DNA of 64,000 nt from Adiantum capillus-veneris (lineage: Eukaryota > Streptophyta > Polypodiopsida > Polypodiales > Pteridaceae): positions 92,111,529 to 92,175,528 of the forward strand of contig CM043959.1 of the NCBI GenBank assembly GCA_014529385.2. Reading direction: 5' to 3'. The notes beneath the pieces are model-generated. The model was not told where the DNA came from, did no database searches, and was given only the letters and a program-made list of their open reading frames with translations. Numbering within the stretch: the stretch's first letter is position 1; the number at the start of each line of letters is the position of its first letter. Positions 1 through 12,291 of this stretch are shown piece after piece. The translations under genes were made by a program, and so were the position numbers.

Positions 1-3000
1 TTCCTATAGCTGAGCAAGCTCGTTGCTTTGGGATGTAAAAGATGCACAAGCTCATGCATTGATTGCGTTGTCTATGAAGCGCACAATTACTCCCCACATT
101 TGTTCAACAAAATCTACCAGCAAACAAGCTTGGGATATTCTGGCTAGTCGGCTAAAATTGCATTGCTGCGTAAAGAGCTAAAGTTGAAGATTATACATGA
201 GGAAGATGATATGGTAACTTTCCTTGTTGGTGTCAAGGATATCAATGAGCAACTTATTTTTGCAGGTGAAGTCATTTCAGATAGTTCCCTTGTGCAGACT
301 GTTCTTGATGCCTTGCTATACTCTTACTAGACTTTTTCTAGTACTCGGAGACTTATGACCCCAGAAAAATCTTGAAATTTTCAAGTTTGATGCATTGTGC
401 ACATTGCTATTGCAAGAGTCACTTTCTAAAATAAACAGGACTAGACAACATGCAATTGAGTAGGATTTTATTTTTGCTCAAAGAAAGGGTGGTAACAACA
501 ATGCAGTGTGACCTCTTATGGTTCTTCTACGAGTGGAAAATCACGTGTTCCTAATGCTTCTGTTGGCAACAATTTTTCTGGAAGAAGAAAGAGGGTGGTT
601 CCACTACAGATGCTGGTTCCACTACAAATGCAGCTATTGTTGAGTCTTTTGTGAAAGGAGACTGTGATGTTGATGTTGATGCAGAATGGGCTTTTAGTGC
701 AGAGTGTACCTATAATCCTGATGTCGATGATGCATGCATGTCAGTTGTTGTAGATTCACAGGTGTGGTATTTTGTCAGTGGTGCTACAAAGCCCATTACC
801 TAACATCGTGATTTGTCCACCTCTCTCGAGTCTATCCCTCGTGGAAATATAGTAACTTATGCCAACAATGCCTCTTATCCGGTTCAGGGAGTTGGAAAGA
901 TCATGCTTACTACTGTAAATGGTAGTTCTTTCACACTTGTTGATGCACTTTATGTACCTGCGATCAAGAAGAATCTTTTGTCTGTATCTACACTTGCTAG
1001 ACTTGGACTTGTAGTCAAGTTTGTGGACGACAAATGTATTGTACATGATCTCAGTTTTGGTGATAAGGTTGTTGCATCTGGATATTTTATGCCGTGGGCT
1101 TGTCAAAGCCATATTTAGGACTTTTCTCACCTTTAGTCAAGTGTTTTTGGATTCATGCATTATTTAGTCATTTTGTAATGAAAAAGGGTGGAATCTCTTC
1201 AAACTAGGGATCATTGGTTATCCCAAGTAGTTGTAACATTTTGGCATGTTGTATGAATGAAGGAGAAGAGATTTAAGACTCGTGTATTGTGCTTTCATGG
1301 TATTCTTGAGTTAACAGTGTTCAATTACGGAGAAGTAGCATGTGTATTTCTTGATTCTATTTTGATGCCTGAATAATATGAATTCGTGAATGTTGTGTGT
1401 AATATACTTGAGTTGAAGTATGTAATTGAATTGGTACATTTCCATGACCCCAATAACACTTGGCAATCCTACTGATTGTGGAGAGTATTCAGGTCACCAT
1501 TCGGGCAATGGGATTAATTTGGAGAATGAACTTGGTGAGTTTTTGAAGGAGTTTTGCAATTGGACAAGGTGATGAGGACGAAAGGGAGAAGTACAACAAT
1601 CCTTTCTTGGAAGAATACCTTGATTCAATCTCGCAAGACTTAAAGTTGGATATTGCTTTGAGAATCCATAAGTATTGGGGCTTTTGTGTAGTATTGCCTT
1701 TTGGGGCCTACGATACTCCAATTACTTGTCAAGTTTCTCCTGTAGAAGGCAGGTTATTGAATATTTAATGGCCCAACGAACTAGAGAAGGGAGAAGAAAT
1801 GCATCAGTGGGCCACTGGACCAGCCACCAATTTCTACATATGGTACCATATTTCAAAAGAGAATATGGGATTCTTGGTTGGATGCCCAAATGCAGAGATC
1901 AGGGGGAGATTCAAAAATCAATATTCCTGAGGTAGGAGTGATCACAAAGTTTCCCCCAATAGTCAAGGGGACACAGTCACAGGAATCCAGCCATACAAGT
2001 GAAATCCAAAAGTAGGTTGGAAGAGGGAATTCTTCACCTAGCCCAGAAGAGCAGGGAGAAACCCCAGAAGCTTCTGTTAGAGCAATTCACCAATTAGTTG
2101 GAATTGAGGAAGTTCATCAATTCTTAAAATCAAGGAGACAGTTGAGGTTCCAGCAACCCCAATTTCACTTACCTCCATTACCATCAATCACATTTAACCC
2201 ATTAGAAAACCAACCACTCCCTCAACCACAAGTGATGGCTCCAACCCTAAAGTAGGGGCAACAAAGTTCAGTGGGAAAAAATCCCAGGATGTTGACAGCC
2301 ATGTGGGTTAGTTTGAGACTAGGTGGTCTGCAAGTGGGTATGAAAAATGTGGGAAGAATTTTGCAAATGCAGTTGTGGATTCAAAGGCTATTTCAAATGC
2401 AAAACTTTGGCATGCACGTTTTGGTCATCTGAATTTTTCCAGTTTGCTGTGTTTGTAGAAATCAGATATGGTTGCTTCTTTGCCACCTCTTGAAGCACTT
2501 GTCAAACATGTTTGTGAAGGCTGTATTTTTGGTAAGATGCGGCGTTTGAAGTTTCCAAAGGATGTTCTAGTTAGGGCCACATGTAGCTTGCAGCTTGTGC
2601 ATAGGGATGTTTGTGGGACCATGCAAACTCTGTCCTTGGGCAATTACCTTTACCTCATGACTTTCATTGATAATTACTCTAGGCATGCATGGGTATTTCC
2701 GCTTAAAACAAAGCTCAAAGTATTTATGTGCTTTAAACAATTTTTGGCTATGGCTGAAAATGTCTCGAAATGTACTATGGGCACCCTCCGTTCCGATCGA
2801 GGGAGATGATATCTCATAAGTTTCATGAATTTCTGGCAGTCGTTATGGCATGATGTATGGTCAAAAGTCAAGCTTTGCCACATTTGTTTTGGCTTGAGGT
2901 CATCATGTGTGCCACTTATGTACTTAACAGGTGTAATACAAAAGCTTTGCAATCTATTACTCCATATGAAGCATGGCATGATAGAAAGCCTTCTATTGAG

Positions 3001-3390
3001 CACATGCATGTTTTTGGCTATTTGGCATATGCTTCGGCGCCACAAACACATCGCAAAAAATTGGATGATAAGGCTTTCACATGTATTTTTGTTGGTTATA
3101 GTCTTGAAAGCAAAGGTTACAGGTTATATCATCCGCAAACAAAGAATATCTTGGTCTCATGGGATGTTTGTGGAAGACTCTGTTCAGCCCTTGTTTTCAT
3201 GTACTAGAGACAATAATGTCAGCTCACAAGACATTTATGACACTTTGTTGCCTCTTTTCACTGGTGTAAGTTCAAATGTAAATTCCAATGAGGCAAATGT
3301 ATAGCCTATGGGGGTTTCTAAAAATGTTACAGATCAGTCTATTATTGATGCAAATGTACATGATTTACTTGATGAAGAAAGTAATGGAAA
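1..3390 (+). mobile_element. Copia-1: decayed Ty1/copia fragment
   Basis: This is a fossil Ty1/copia retrotransposon on the plus strand, cut off by the left window edge. Seen: a gag (UBN2-like) stretch in roughly the first 340 bases; a segment at about 740-1085 ending in the copia motif VPAIKKNLLSVSTLARLGL that precedes the pre-integrase domain; a pre-integrase zinc-binding block (LWHARFGHL, then CEGCIFGK) at about 2400-2540; and integrase core plus C-terminal region from about 2580 to 3200 (HRDVCGTMQTLSLGNY, later HVFGYLAYASAP). No reverse transcriptase follows and no LTR is visible. The element is clearly broken, with at least half a dozen breaks, and is interrupted by unrelated DNA at about 1086-2335. 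It is old judging by the decay. Confidence 0.85.
1086..2335. other. unassigned segment interrupting Copia-1
   Basis: Copia-1 homology stops near 1085 and resumes near 2335, so about 1.25 kb here is not copia coding sequence. It has short plus-strand coding-looking stretches (for example around 1590-1930 and 2040-2230, the latter proline/glutamine rich) but I recognise no family. No terminal repeats or target duplication could be picked out at the borders, so insertion of another old element is an inference. Confidence 0.4.
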
Positions 3391-4030
3391 TGGCCAATGA
3401 ACTTTGAAAATAGCAGAATTAAGAGATTAGAGTGAGCATTTTTGTGAGATTACTTTGAGAACATAGAGGGTGAACTTAATTGATGGTAGCAACATAAACA
3501 TAGTACTTAATTAACTTGGCATGAAAAATACTTTTCCAAGAGAGAGTACTAGAGAACATGACAATAGTTGAGGGATGGATTTACTTGGAGCTGGGGTCCC
3601 CCCTCCAAAAGAAGTTTGTATTATAGATTCTTCCATCAAGAGAGACTTGGTACAATATAATCTTTGTGCTCCTCGTGACCTAGGAGATGCAATGAAGATG
3701 GAAAGCTTCATGCATCACGAGCATAACATAAAATTTGCAAAAAGCATTAATTATCCCAAGCCTCAATCCCAAGGCCTCAAACACCTTCAAAGGTGGAGAG
3801 AGCTAGCGTGGAATGAGGATAGGGAAGAGGAAGAAGAATCATTCGTAGGAGAAAGAAATAGTTCCTCGCTTATCATCACTCTTCTTGCTTAGCATAACAT
3901 AATAGTATAGTAATGAAGATGAAGAAGATGGAAAGCTTAAGCATTGAAGCATGGCTCTTGGTTGGATTTACATTCCATAGCCAAAGAGTGTTGGTGTAGG
4001 CTCTCAACTTCTCAACAAGCTTGGAAAACG
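3391..4030 (-). mobile_element. LTR-A fragment, minus orientation
   Basis: This matches the 3' portion of the long LTR seen at 8257-10058 (opposite orientation) and 19811-21396 (same orientation). It begins with the shared terminus TGGCCAATGAACTTTG and includes the shared block around 3575-3890 (AGCTGGGGTCCCCCCTCC and downstream). Homology fades near 4030, so the piece is only about a third of an LTR. It is a fossil remnant with no internal region attached. A short open frame at 3575-3892 lies in this block and is not considered a gene. Confidence 0.7.
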
Positions 4031-4498
4031 AATATCAAGAAAACCTTTTATCTCCAAGGTCGACAATAAAGCTCCATCAAACAATGGCTAGTCAAAGAAT
4101 GGCCTACAACAAGAAGCAATGAAAAATTCAGCAAGCAAGCTATCCACAACAACCATACGTAGCTCACATAGTGTTTCAACATTGGTGACCTATTGCTGAC
4201 AACTCGACCTTGAAAGAAAACCCATCATAAACTCCACGCCCCAAAGAGGATCAGTTCTACAAGCTGAAACACATCAACATCCATCTTCATGGTGGCCAAG
4301 ACTGGCAACAAAGCAAAGACTGTGCAATGAGTTAAAAAGTTTTCCCGATAATCACTCAAGGAAGGGGGGAGCATCATCAATGAAAAAGCACTTCCCAAGC
4401 TGAAGTCCAACCTTGAAGACATAGCTCAAGACAAACCTATGACAAGACTGCACAAGGTCGTGTCAAGGGACGACACGAATTAGGAAGGGAGGAATTTT
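4031..4498 (+). other. unassigned DNA ending in a polypurine tract
   Basis: No coding homology is recognised. The last bases before 4499 contain a purine run (AGGAAGGGAGGA, about 4482-4493) directly upstream of a TG start, as expected for the 3' end of an LTR-element internal region. I infer that this is the tail of the element owning LTR-B. Confidence 0.35.
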
Positions 4499-5386
4499 TG
4501 ACGACAAATCCAACGGGCACCCACATGGCCGGACACATAGTCGGACACCACATTTGTACTCTATTAATTGTCCAAGCTAGTGCAGTGATACTCTATGTAA
4601 ATCATAATTCTAGAGTAACAGGTCAATTCCCTGAGTTGTAATGATGTCATGATAATAGTAAAGATCCGTGTGAGCCAGCCACCACTGGCCATTTAGAATG
4701 CCCTAGGTATAAAGGTCAATAACCTTAATGTGAAAAGGAAGGCTTATCTTTGTAAGAAGGGAGCTCAAAAAACGTACGCTCAAGCTACGAGCTGCTCCAA
4801 CCTCGTAATCATCCCAGTTAATGAATGGGTAATCAATTTTTAAATTCGAAACTTGCATTGTGTTCCTCTCTCTTTGTCAGTTTTGTTGTGGTTCGCGACT
4901 ACGCGTCTGTGAGCTATAATCGCAGATTTGAGTGCTTGAATCATTGTTTTTAGTCATTTTGACCATAGGAGAGTGTTCTTAGACCATAGGGCAACCTTTC
5001 TGGATTGATCTATTGCAATTTTCAGGACCTTTTTTTATGATGGATCGTGATTTTGGTACCTTGTCAGATTGCAACCATACTTGCTAGGATAGTGCCCCTA
5101 GGTGTCGTAGACCTCCTCCTAAAGTTTCGTTGCATTTCAAGTCTAGTCGAGTGCGAAAATGGCGTGATGACCTTGAGCTGTGAGAAAGGACATAGGCAGA
5201 TTTCCTTGATCATTGAGTGTTGGTTTGCTTGTAGAGTTGTTGTGTTTGCTTATTAAGGTTCACTTTGTGAGATTGAAGATCTCATAGAGTCTCCGTGCCC
5301 CATCCGAGTCACTTTCCCTGAGTATTGACATTATGTTAGTGCCAGAAAGCTATGCTGCAGATGTCCGTCGTGGCGACCCGCTAACA
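4499..5386 (+). mobile_element. LTR-B, complete-looking LTR (888 bp)
   Basis: The segment starts TGACGACAAATCC, ends CGCTAACA and is preceded by a polypurine tract, so it reads as a 3' or solo LTR in plus orientation. A TATA box (TATAAA, 4708-4713) lies inside it. Its last ~365 bases recur at 16703-17074, where a degenerate tRNA-Asp primer site follows, confirming the right border. It abuts gypsy reverse transcriptase at 5387, a junction between two different families. Confidence 0.65.
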
Positions 5387-8256
5387 TTGTGCCTCGGGTA
5401 GAAGATCTGTTTGATAAGCTACAAGTCTCTACCTACTTCGGTAAGATTGACCTTAAAGTGGCTCATAAAATACGGATAGTGGATGAAGATATCCTAAAGA
5501 TCCCTTTTTGCACAACTTTTGGTCTTTATGAATATCTAGTCATGCCTTTTGGCTTGACTAATGCACCAGCTACACTTAATCGTTTAGTGGAGAAAATCTT
5601 TAGACCCTACGGAAAATTCACTTGAGTGTTCTTTAATGATATGATCATCTACTCCAAGTCGTTGGAGGAACACAAGCAACATCTCCAAGTGTTTTTTCAA
5701 GCACTAAGGGAGAACAAGCTTTTTCTCAACCAAAAGAAAAGCGATTTTTTCCTTCAAGAGATTCAATACCTAGGTCATATTATCTCTCAAGATGGTATCC
5801 ATATGGATCTATCAAAGTTAGAGGTAATAAAAGCATGGCCTAATCCAAGGAATCTACATGAGCTAAGAAGCTTTATTGGTATGTGTGCATACCAATAGAT
5901 GCTTCATAGAAAAACTTTCTCAAAAAGCAAGACCACTACATGACTTAACTAAGAAGAACATTAGGTATTTATGGACTGCTAAGGAGAAAATTTCTTTTTA
6001 CAAGCTCAAAGATAGGGTTACCTCCCAACCAATCCTCATGCTTCTGGATCTCTCAAATCCATTTGAGGTCCAATGTGATGCTTGTGGTGATTGCGTTGGA
6101 GTAGTTTTTCTTCAAGAACGGCATGCCATAGCATATGAGAGCCAAAGGCTCAATATAGATGAACGTGTCTTAGGCATTTATGAGAAAGAGCTTCTAGTTG
6201 TTCCACATGCCCTAGACACATGGAAGCATTATTTATTGGGGAGTCCATTTATTCTACAAACCAACCACCAAAGTCTCAAGTACTTCATGATGAAAACCAA
6301 GCTTTTTGACAAACAAATGAGGTGAGAAAATTTTCTTTTGCAATTTAATTTCCATATTTCTCACATTGCTGGTAAGCACAATCAAGTGGCTGACGTACTT
6401 TCACGATGACCAAAAGTTAATGCGGTGTCTATAGCTACTCACAATGATCTATCATCTATGATAGAAGAGTATGCTATTGACCCTGATTATAGAGACATAA
6501 TGTTAGCCCTTGCTTTGGGAAAGAAAGAGCAACCATTCACCTTGCAAGATGGTTATCTTCTCCATGGAATAGGCTATGTGTTACCCTCTCCCTTCGTGAG
6601 AAAGTCGTGTATGAATCCCATGCTCCTCCCTATGCGGGGCATAGAAGCATTCAAACTAATCTCAAAGGATTAGAATTGTACTTATATCAATTCCCTACCA
6701 TGAAAGTGAACATACAAGAGTATGTTTCAAAATGTGTAGTATGCCAAAAGACCAAGTATGATAGAGGGAAGCAACCTGGTTTACTCCAGCCATTGCCTAT
6801 TCCAAATTCACCATGGGAGAGTATATCCATGGATTTTATCTTTGGATTAACCAAGTCTATCCATGGGAATACGAGAATATGTACAATTGTCAACATGTTT
6901 AGCAAGAAAGCACACTTTATTCCTATCAAAAAGACTAAGTCACACCAAATGGCAACTCTCTTCATATCATAGATTTTCAAAAACCATGGATTACCAACAT
7001 CCATCGTGTCAAATAGAGATCCTAAAATGACCATTAATTTTTGGAAAGGTCTCTTTGAAAATCTAGGAAAAGATTTAAAATCTCTTTGGCCTATCACCCA
7101 CAAACGGATGGCCAAAGTGAGATAGCCAATCTTAGAATACTCGATCTACTAAAGACTTAATTTATTGAAGTAGATCAATGCTCACAATGGTAAATGTACT
7201 TACCTCTTGTACAGTATGCCTACAATAATATTGTACATACTTCTATGGGAAAAGCACCTTTTGAAATAATTGAGGGAAGACCTAAACGTCCCTTGCTATT
7301 TAAAGTACATGGAAAGATCTTTGCTGTCTATCAGTATACCCGTGACCTACAAGAATCTTTCAAAAGATTAAGGAGACTATATCCATCTCTCAACAAAGGA
7401 AAAAATATGCCGTTGACAAGCACAGAAGGGCCTTAAAGTTCAAATAAAATGAATGGGTCTTACTTAAGTTTCCTAAGGCTCGTTTGAGACAAATGATCGG
7501 TAAAAATCCTACAGGCCATCAAAAGTATTATGCTAAGCTAGCAATTTCCAAATCTTGAAGCCCATCAATGAGATGTCTTACCAACTCAAGTTGCCCAACC
7601 ATTGGCTCATACACAATTATTTTCATGTGAGCCTACTTAATCTCTACAAAGGAGAGAGCCCAACTAAACCAATTATTCGAGACCCTCCCAAAGTTGAAGA
7701 CCAAGAAGAGGTGCTACAACCCAAAGATATCCTTTGGCATGAGGACAAGGTACTATGACATGGTAAGATTATCTGATGGTATCTTATTAAGTTCAAAACT
7801 TATCCTTTTGAAGATGCTAGAGATGGATGCAAGGAATACAGCTTAAGCATAGTATGAACCTTGTTAATGCTTACAATGCTACATTAGAGTAAGAAAATGT
7901 ACATGTTTCTTTTAAATGATCAATCTTTTTGTCTTATAAGATTGATTCTAATTTTTTCGTGCACACATTTTAGTAGTATGCATGCTTAGAATCATGTTTG
8001 TGATGACACGTCTCTCAAACACCAAGTGGAAATTGTCAGTCTACTTTGGGAGAATGAAATGGACTCAAGAGCTGACATGGTTGCGGCATCTACGTCTCCT
8101 AAGTCCCAAATGGATTAGTCAACCATCTTGGAATGATGTCGTAGGGTAAAAAGGGATCCTCTACCCACTAAGAAACATCTAGTGTCCACTATTGACTAAG
8201 GCTTTATCTCTTCTACCTCACAGTCAAGGACGACTATGATTTCAAGAGAGAGATAA
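5387..8256 (+). mobile_element. Gypsy-1 internal region (5'-truncated chromovirus-type)
   Basis: Fossil Ty3/gypsy pol on the plus strand. In order: the later part of reverse transcriptase ([19 protein letters not shown], 5389-5640 and on to about 5890), RNase H (FEVQCDACGD, about 6060-6320), integrase zinc finger and core (CVVCQKTK, SMDFIFGL, 6607-7430), and a chromodomain-like tail (NYFHVSLLNLYKGE, about 7555-7860). Gag, protease and early RT are absent because the element begins inside RT at the LTR-B junction. It is broken, with roughly ten breaks. A polypurine tract (AAGAGAGAGATAA) ends at 8256, directly before the 3' LTR. It is the same family as Gypsy-2. Confidence 0.88.
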
Positions 8257-10058
8257 TGTCATAAAATCTAATATCTAGCCAACCCAGATCATTTTCTCAA
8301 ATTAAACTGATCATTTAATGTGGAAAAATAAATGGGAACAAGGGCTAGAATATAGACATGTGCTTATGGATTTATCTCAACACGGGTTCAATGGTAAATG
8401 AGCCCAAATCAAAGATGGTCTATCAAAGAGCAAGGCTAACCAATGGAGATTAAAGACCTTAGGGTTAGCTTCATTCAAGACCTCCAATAGTTAGTGTTAA
8501 AAGTCCTTTCACCTTTGGTAAGATAGGTATGTGCTTGAGGTGTGAACCCGGTCCAAGCTGTCCAAGCTTAAGGTGCTTGTCATGCCTGATGACTAAGATG
8601 CTTGAGATGCTTGAAGTGCTTGATGATTGAGATGCTTGAGGTTCTTGTCATGCTTGAGATACTAGGCTTGTACTAGAGGTGGGAACCCAACCCAATCTTG
8701 AGGGGCTTAAGTGCTGACCTTGTGGTGCTTGATGATCGAGATGCTTGAAGTGCTTGATGATTGAGATGCTTAAGGTGCTTGTCATGCCTGATGATTGAGA
8801 TGCTTGAGATGCTTGAGATGCTTGAGGTGCTTGTCATGCTTGAGATGCTAGGCTTGTACTAGAGGTGGGAACCTAGACCAATCTTGAGGGGCTTAAGTGT
8901 CAATCTTATGGTGATAATTGGGCCCAAGGTTGAGGGGCTTGAGCTATCACAAAAGTCAAACCAATCGCTACAAGTAGGGGGCAAGCCATGCAAGAAGGGG
9001 GGGTTGTTGCTTGACCACTTTCTCTCCCAAACGGCACCCCTTGCCCAAGAGGCAAGTAGGACACATATCAAGCCCCTAGCTAGGTTATCCTCATGGTGTG
9101 ACTAAAGCCTATTGTTGGCCTTCCAAGGGGTCCAATTGTATTTAATTAATTGTTTTAGCATTTATCAAGTTCTCTCTCTCAAAGGGGAAATGGGGACACT
9201 TGTCCCAAGTCTACCCTTGTTTCTTGATATGACCTTGCTTGTGATTGGCTAGGCTAGGAGGGGTACAATGAGCTTCAAGCATGAGCTACAAGAGGGGTTT
9301 GACTAAAGAAATCTAGGGGGTTTCTTAAGGGGTGTACTCTCCCACACACACTCTCATTGTGTATTGTGCAAAGTGCAAGAGCTCCTTCTCCTTCTCCAAG
9401 CAATTACAGAGGTTGAGTTCCTACACCAACACTCTTGGCTATCGAATGCAAATCCAACCAAGAGCCATGCTTCAATAATTAAGCTTGCCATTTTTTCCAT
9501 CTTCATTACTATGCTATTATGTATGCTAGCAAGAAGATGATGATAAGTGAGGAATTAATTCTTTCTCCTATGGAATGTTTCTTCTTCCTCTTCCCTACCC
9601 TCATTCCATGCTAGCTCTCTCCACCTTCGAAGGTGTTTGAGGTCTTTGGACTCAGCTCTCTCCACCTTCAAAGGTGTTTGAGGTCTTGGGACTGAGGCTT
9701 GGGATAGTTAATGCTTTCCACAAAGTTTATGTTATACTCATGATGCATGAAGCTTTACATCTTCATTGCATCACCTAGATCACAAGGAACACAAAGATTG
9801 TATTGTACCAAGTCTCTCTTGATGGGAGAAACTATAATACAAATGCCTATTGGAGGGGGGACTGGCTCCACATAAATCCGGTCCTCATCTATTGTCATGT
9901 TCTCTAAACTCACTCTCTTGCAAAATTATTGTTCATGCCAAGTTAACTAAATTCTATGTTTATGTTGCTACCATTAATTAAGTTCACACGCTATGCTCAC
10001 AGAGTAAATTCATAAAAGTACTTCTCTAATTTCTGCTACTCTCAAAGTTAATAGGCCA
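8257..10058 (+). mobile_element. LTR-A, 3' LTR of Gypsy-1 (1.8 kb)
   Basis: Begins TGTCATAAAATC straight after the polypurine tract and ends AATAGGCCA, giving TG...CA termini. Homologous copies: 19811-21396 (minus) and a fragment at 3391-4030 (minus). It is about 200 bp longer than the Gypsy-2 copy, partly because of an internal minisatellite at 8520-8880. It also contains a 42-bp tandem duplication near 9607-9690. The ~190-bp tandem array starts immediately at its right end. An open frame at 8884-9105 is not supported as a gene. Confidence 0.8.
8520..8880 (+). repeat. GATGCTTGAG minisatellite inside LTR-A
   Basis: Imperfect tandem repeats of about 10 bp (GATGCTTGAG / GGTGCTTGTC variants) are organised in a higher-order unit: the block around 8655-8710 (GCTTGTACTAGAGGTGGGAA) recurs around 8845-8900. 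It appears expanded relative to the Gypsy-2 LTR. Confidence 0.75.
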
Positions 10059-11950
10059 TTTCTATTCCACCTGCTGACCATAAAACTTTGAAAGCGCATG
10101 GAGAGTACACTAATCCCCACATCTGTAAAGTTTCATAGACATCGTAATCCGTCTCGACGGTCCATGATGGAACAATATCCGATTTTTGCCCATTGGACAC
10201 TTCGTGAGCGCAAAGCCAAAAAATTGGCGATTGTGCCACCTTGGACCACTGAGACGGAGGTGGATGGCCATTAAACTTTGCAAGGGTGGAAAAAGAACAC
10301 TTATCCCCACCTCTGTAAATTTTAATGGGTATGGTAATCCGTTGCGACTATCCTTGGTGGCACAATCATCAATTTTTTGTCCATTGGGCCCTTGGCAACT
10401 TTGTCACCTTGGACCGACAAGATGGGAATGGATGGCCATGAAACTTTGAAAGGGTTTGGGAAGCACACTAATCCCAGCCCCCTTGGAAGGTTTCATCGGC
10501 ATCCCATTCCATCTTGACGGTCCACGACGACACAATTCCCAATTTTTTGCTTGCACATTAGGCCCTTGGCGAGTGCAAAGGAAAAAATTTGGTGATTGTG
10601 CTACCTTGGACGGACATGATGGGAGAAAATGGCCATGAAACTTTGAAGGGGTGGGGGAAGCACACTAATATTTATTCGTGAAAACTTTTATGTGCATCGC
10701 AATCCTTCCCAACCGTCCAAGGTGGCACAATCATCAATGTTTTGCCCATTGGGCCTTTGACGAGCCGAAACCAAAAACAATTGGCAATTGTACCACCCTG
10801 GCCCTATGAGACGGGAGAGGATGGTCGTGAATCTTTGCGGGGTGCAAGAAGCACAATAATTTGGACCCTTGAAAAGCTTCATGGGCATTGCAATCCGTCG
10901 CGACTGTCTACAACGGCACAATTGCCAATTTTTTGTCCATTGGGCACTTGGGGAGCCCAATGCCAAAAAATTGGGGATTGTGCCACCTTGGACTGACCAA
11001 ACGGGAGAGGATGGCCATGAAACTTTTTAGGGGTGGGTTAAGCACACTAATCTCCACTCCTACAAAGTTTCATGGACATTGCAATCCGTCTTGACAGTGC
11101 ACAGTGACACAATCGCTAATTTTGCCCATTGGGTCTTTGTTAAGCCCAAAACCAAAAAAAATGGCGATTACACCACCCTGGACCTACGAGACGGGAGAAG
11201 ATGGCCATGAAACCTTGCATTGGTGCAGGAAGCACACTCATCCGCTCTTGTGATTAGTTCCATGGACATCACAATCCGTCTTGACGGTGGGCCCGATGGT
11301 CCACGGCGGCACAATTGCCAAATTTTTTTCCATTGGGCCCATGGTGAGAGCAAAGCCAAAAATTGGAGATTGTGCTACCTTGGACCGACGAGACCAGAGT
11401 GGATGGCCATGAAACTTTGCAAGGATTTTGAAACCACACTAATCTTTGTGCTTCCAAAGTTTCATGGGCATCACAATCCATCCCGATGGTCCACAACGGC
11501 ACAATTGCCAATTTTTTACCCATCGGACCTTTGATGAGCCCAAAGCCAAAACAATTGGCGATTGTATCACCTTGGACTGAGACGAGATGGAAGCGGATGG
11601 AGATGAAATTTTCATGCGGTGGGAGAAGCACACTAATCTCCACCTCTGCAAAGCTTCATGGGTATCCCAATTTGTCTCAACGGTCCACGGAGGCACAATC
11701 ACCAATTTTTTGCCCATTGGGGCCTTGGCGAGTGCAAAGCCCCAAAAAATTGGCGATTGTGCCATCTTGGACCGACGAGACAAGATAAAATGGCCATGAA
11801 AATTTGCAAGGGTTTTGAAAGCACACTAATCTTTGCCCTGAAAAGTTTCATGGGCATCCCAATCTGTCTTGACAGTTCATGATGGCACAATTACCAAGTT
11901 TTAGCCCATTGGGCCCTTGGCGAGTGCAATTGCCAAAAAAAAAAGGCAAT
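10059..11950 (+). repeat. ~190-bp tandem array, left block (about 10 units)
   Basis: The recurring landmark GATGGCCATGAAACTTTG (with variants) occurs near 10262, 10430, 10627, 10820, 11009, 11200, 11401, 11597 and 11788, plus a partial first unit near 10077, a period of about 170-200 bp. Each unit also contains an inverted repeat: one arm like GGCACAATCGCCAATTTTT and a second like AAAAATTGGCGATTGTGCC about 40 bp later, so each unit can fold into a ~19-bp stem. The many short open frames here on both strands are by-products of the repeat, not genes. The array continues at 15899 after the TR-GAG insertion. Confidence 0.9.
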
Positions 11951-11955
11951 TGTGA

Positions 11956-12277
11956 TGTAAAGTGTGAGCTTTGTCCTAAAGTGTGAGTCAAGGAGAGGAA
12001 AGTGGATTTATCCCACATGCTGTGGAGAAAGGCTATAGAGCTACTTAAAGCTCATTTCATGAATGAATAAACAACAACTCCATTTTGCACTACATGCTTG
12101 TCTATGGTGAGCTTGTGCTAAGCTAAGTCAATACTCAAGATTGTGTTTATGAGTCCAAGCTAATTCTATCTTGCAACCTAGTTCACTTGAGTGATAACCT
12201 TGCTTACACATGCACTCACACATTGAAGCTATGTTTCTCTTTCATCCACCCTAGCTAGCACGATCCCATTCCTAGCA
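11956..12277 (+). repeat. 5' LTR of TR-GAG
   Basis: Starts TGTAAAGTGTGAGC, ends CATTCCTAGCA. The same sequence recurs at 14781-15025 and 15817-15893. The primer-binding site follows two bases later. Confidence 0.92.
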
Positions 12278-12279
12278 TT

Positions 12280-12291
12280 TGGTATCAGAGC
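12280..12291 (+). promoter_or_regulatory. primer-binding site, initiator-Met tRNA type
   Basis: TGGTATCAGAGC is the standard plant copia primer site complementary to the 3' end of initiator methionine tRNA. It lies directly downstream of the 5' LTR. Confidence 0.9.

Noticed and set aside
3575-3892. 105-codon open frame as a small gene
   Set aside because: It lies in the LTR-A block that also occurs at 9640-9900 and 19985-20240, so it is LTR sequence.
10048-11890. Many overlapping 60-120-codon open frames on both strands
   Set aside because: They repeat with the ~190-bp unit and have no conserved coding frame; they are by-products of the tandem array.
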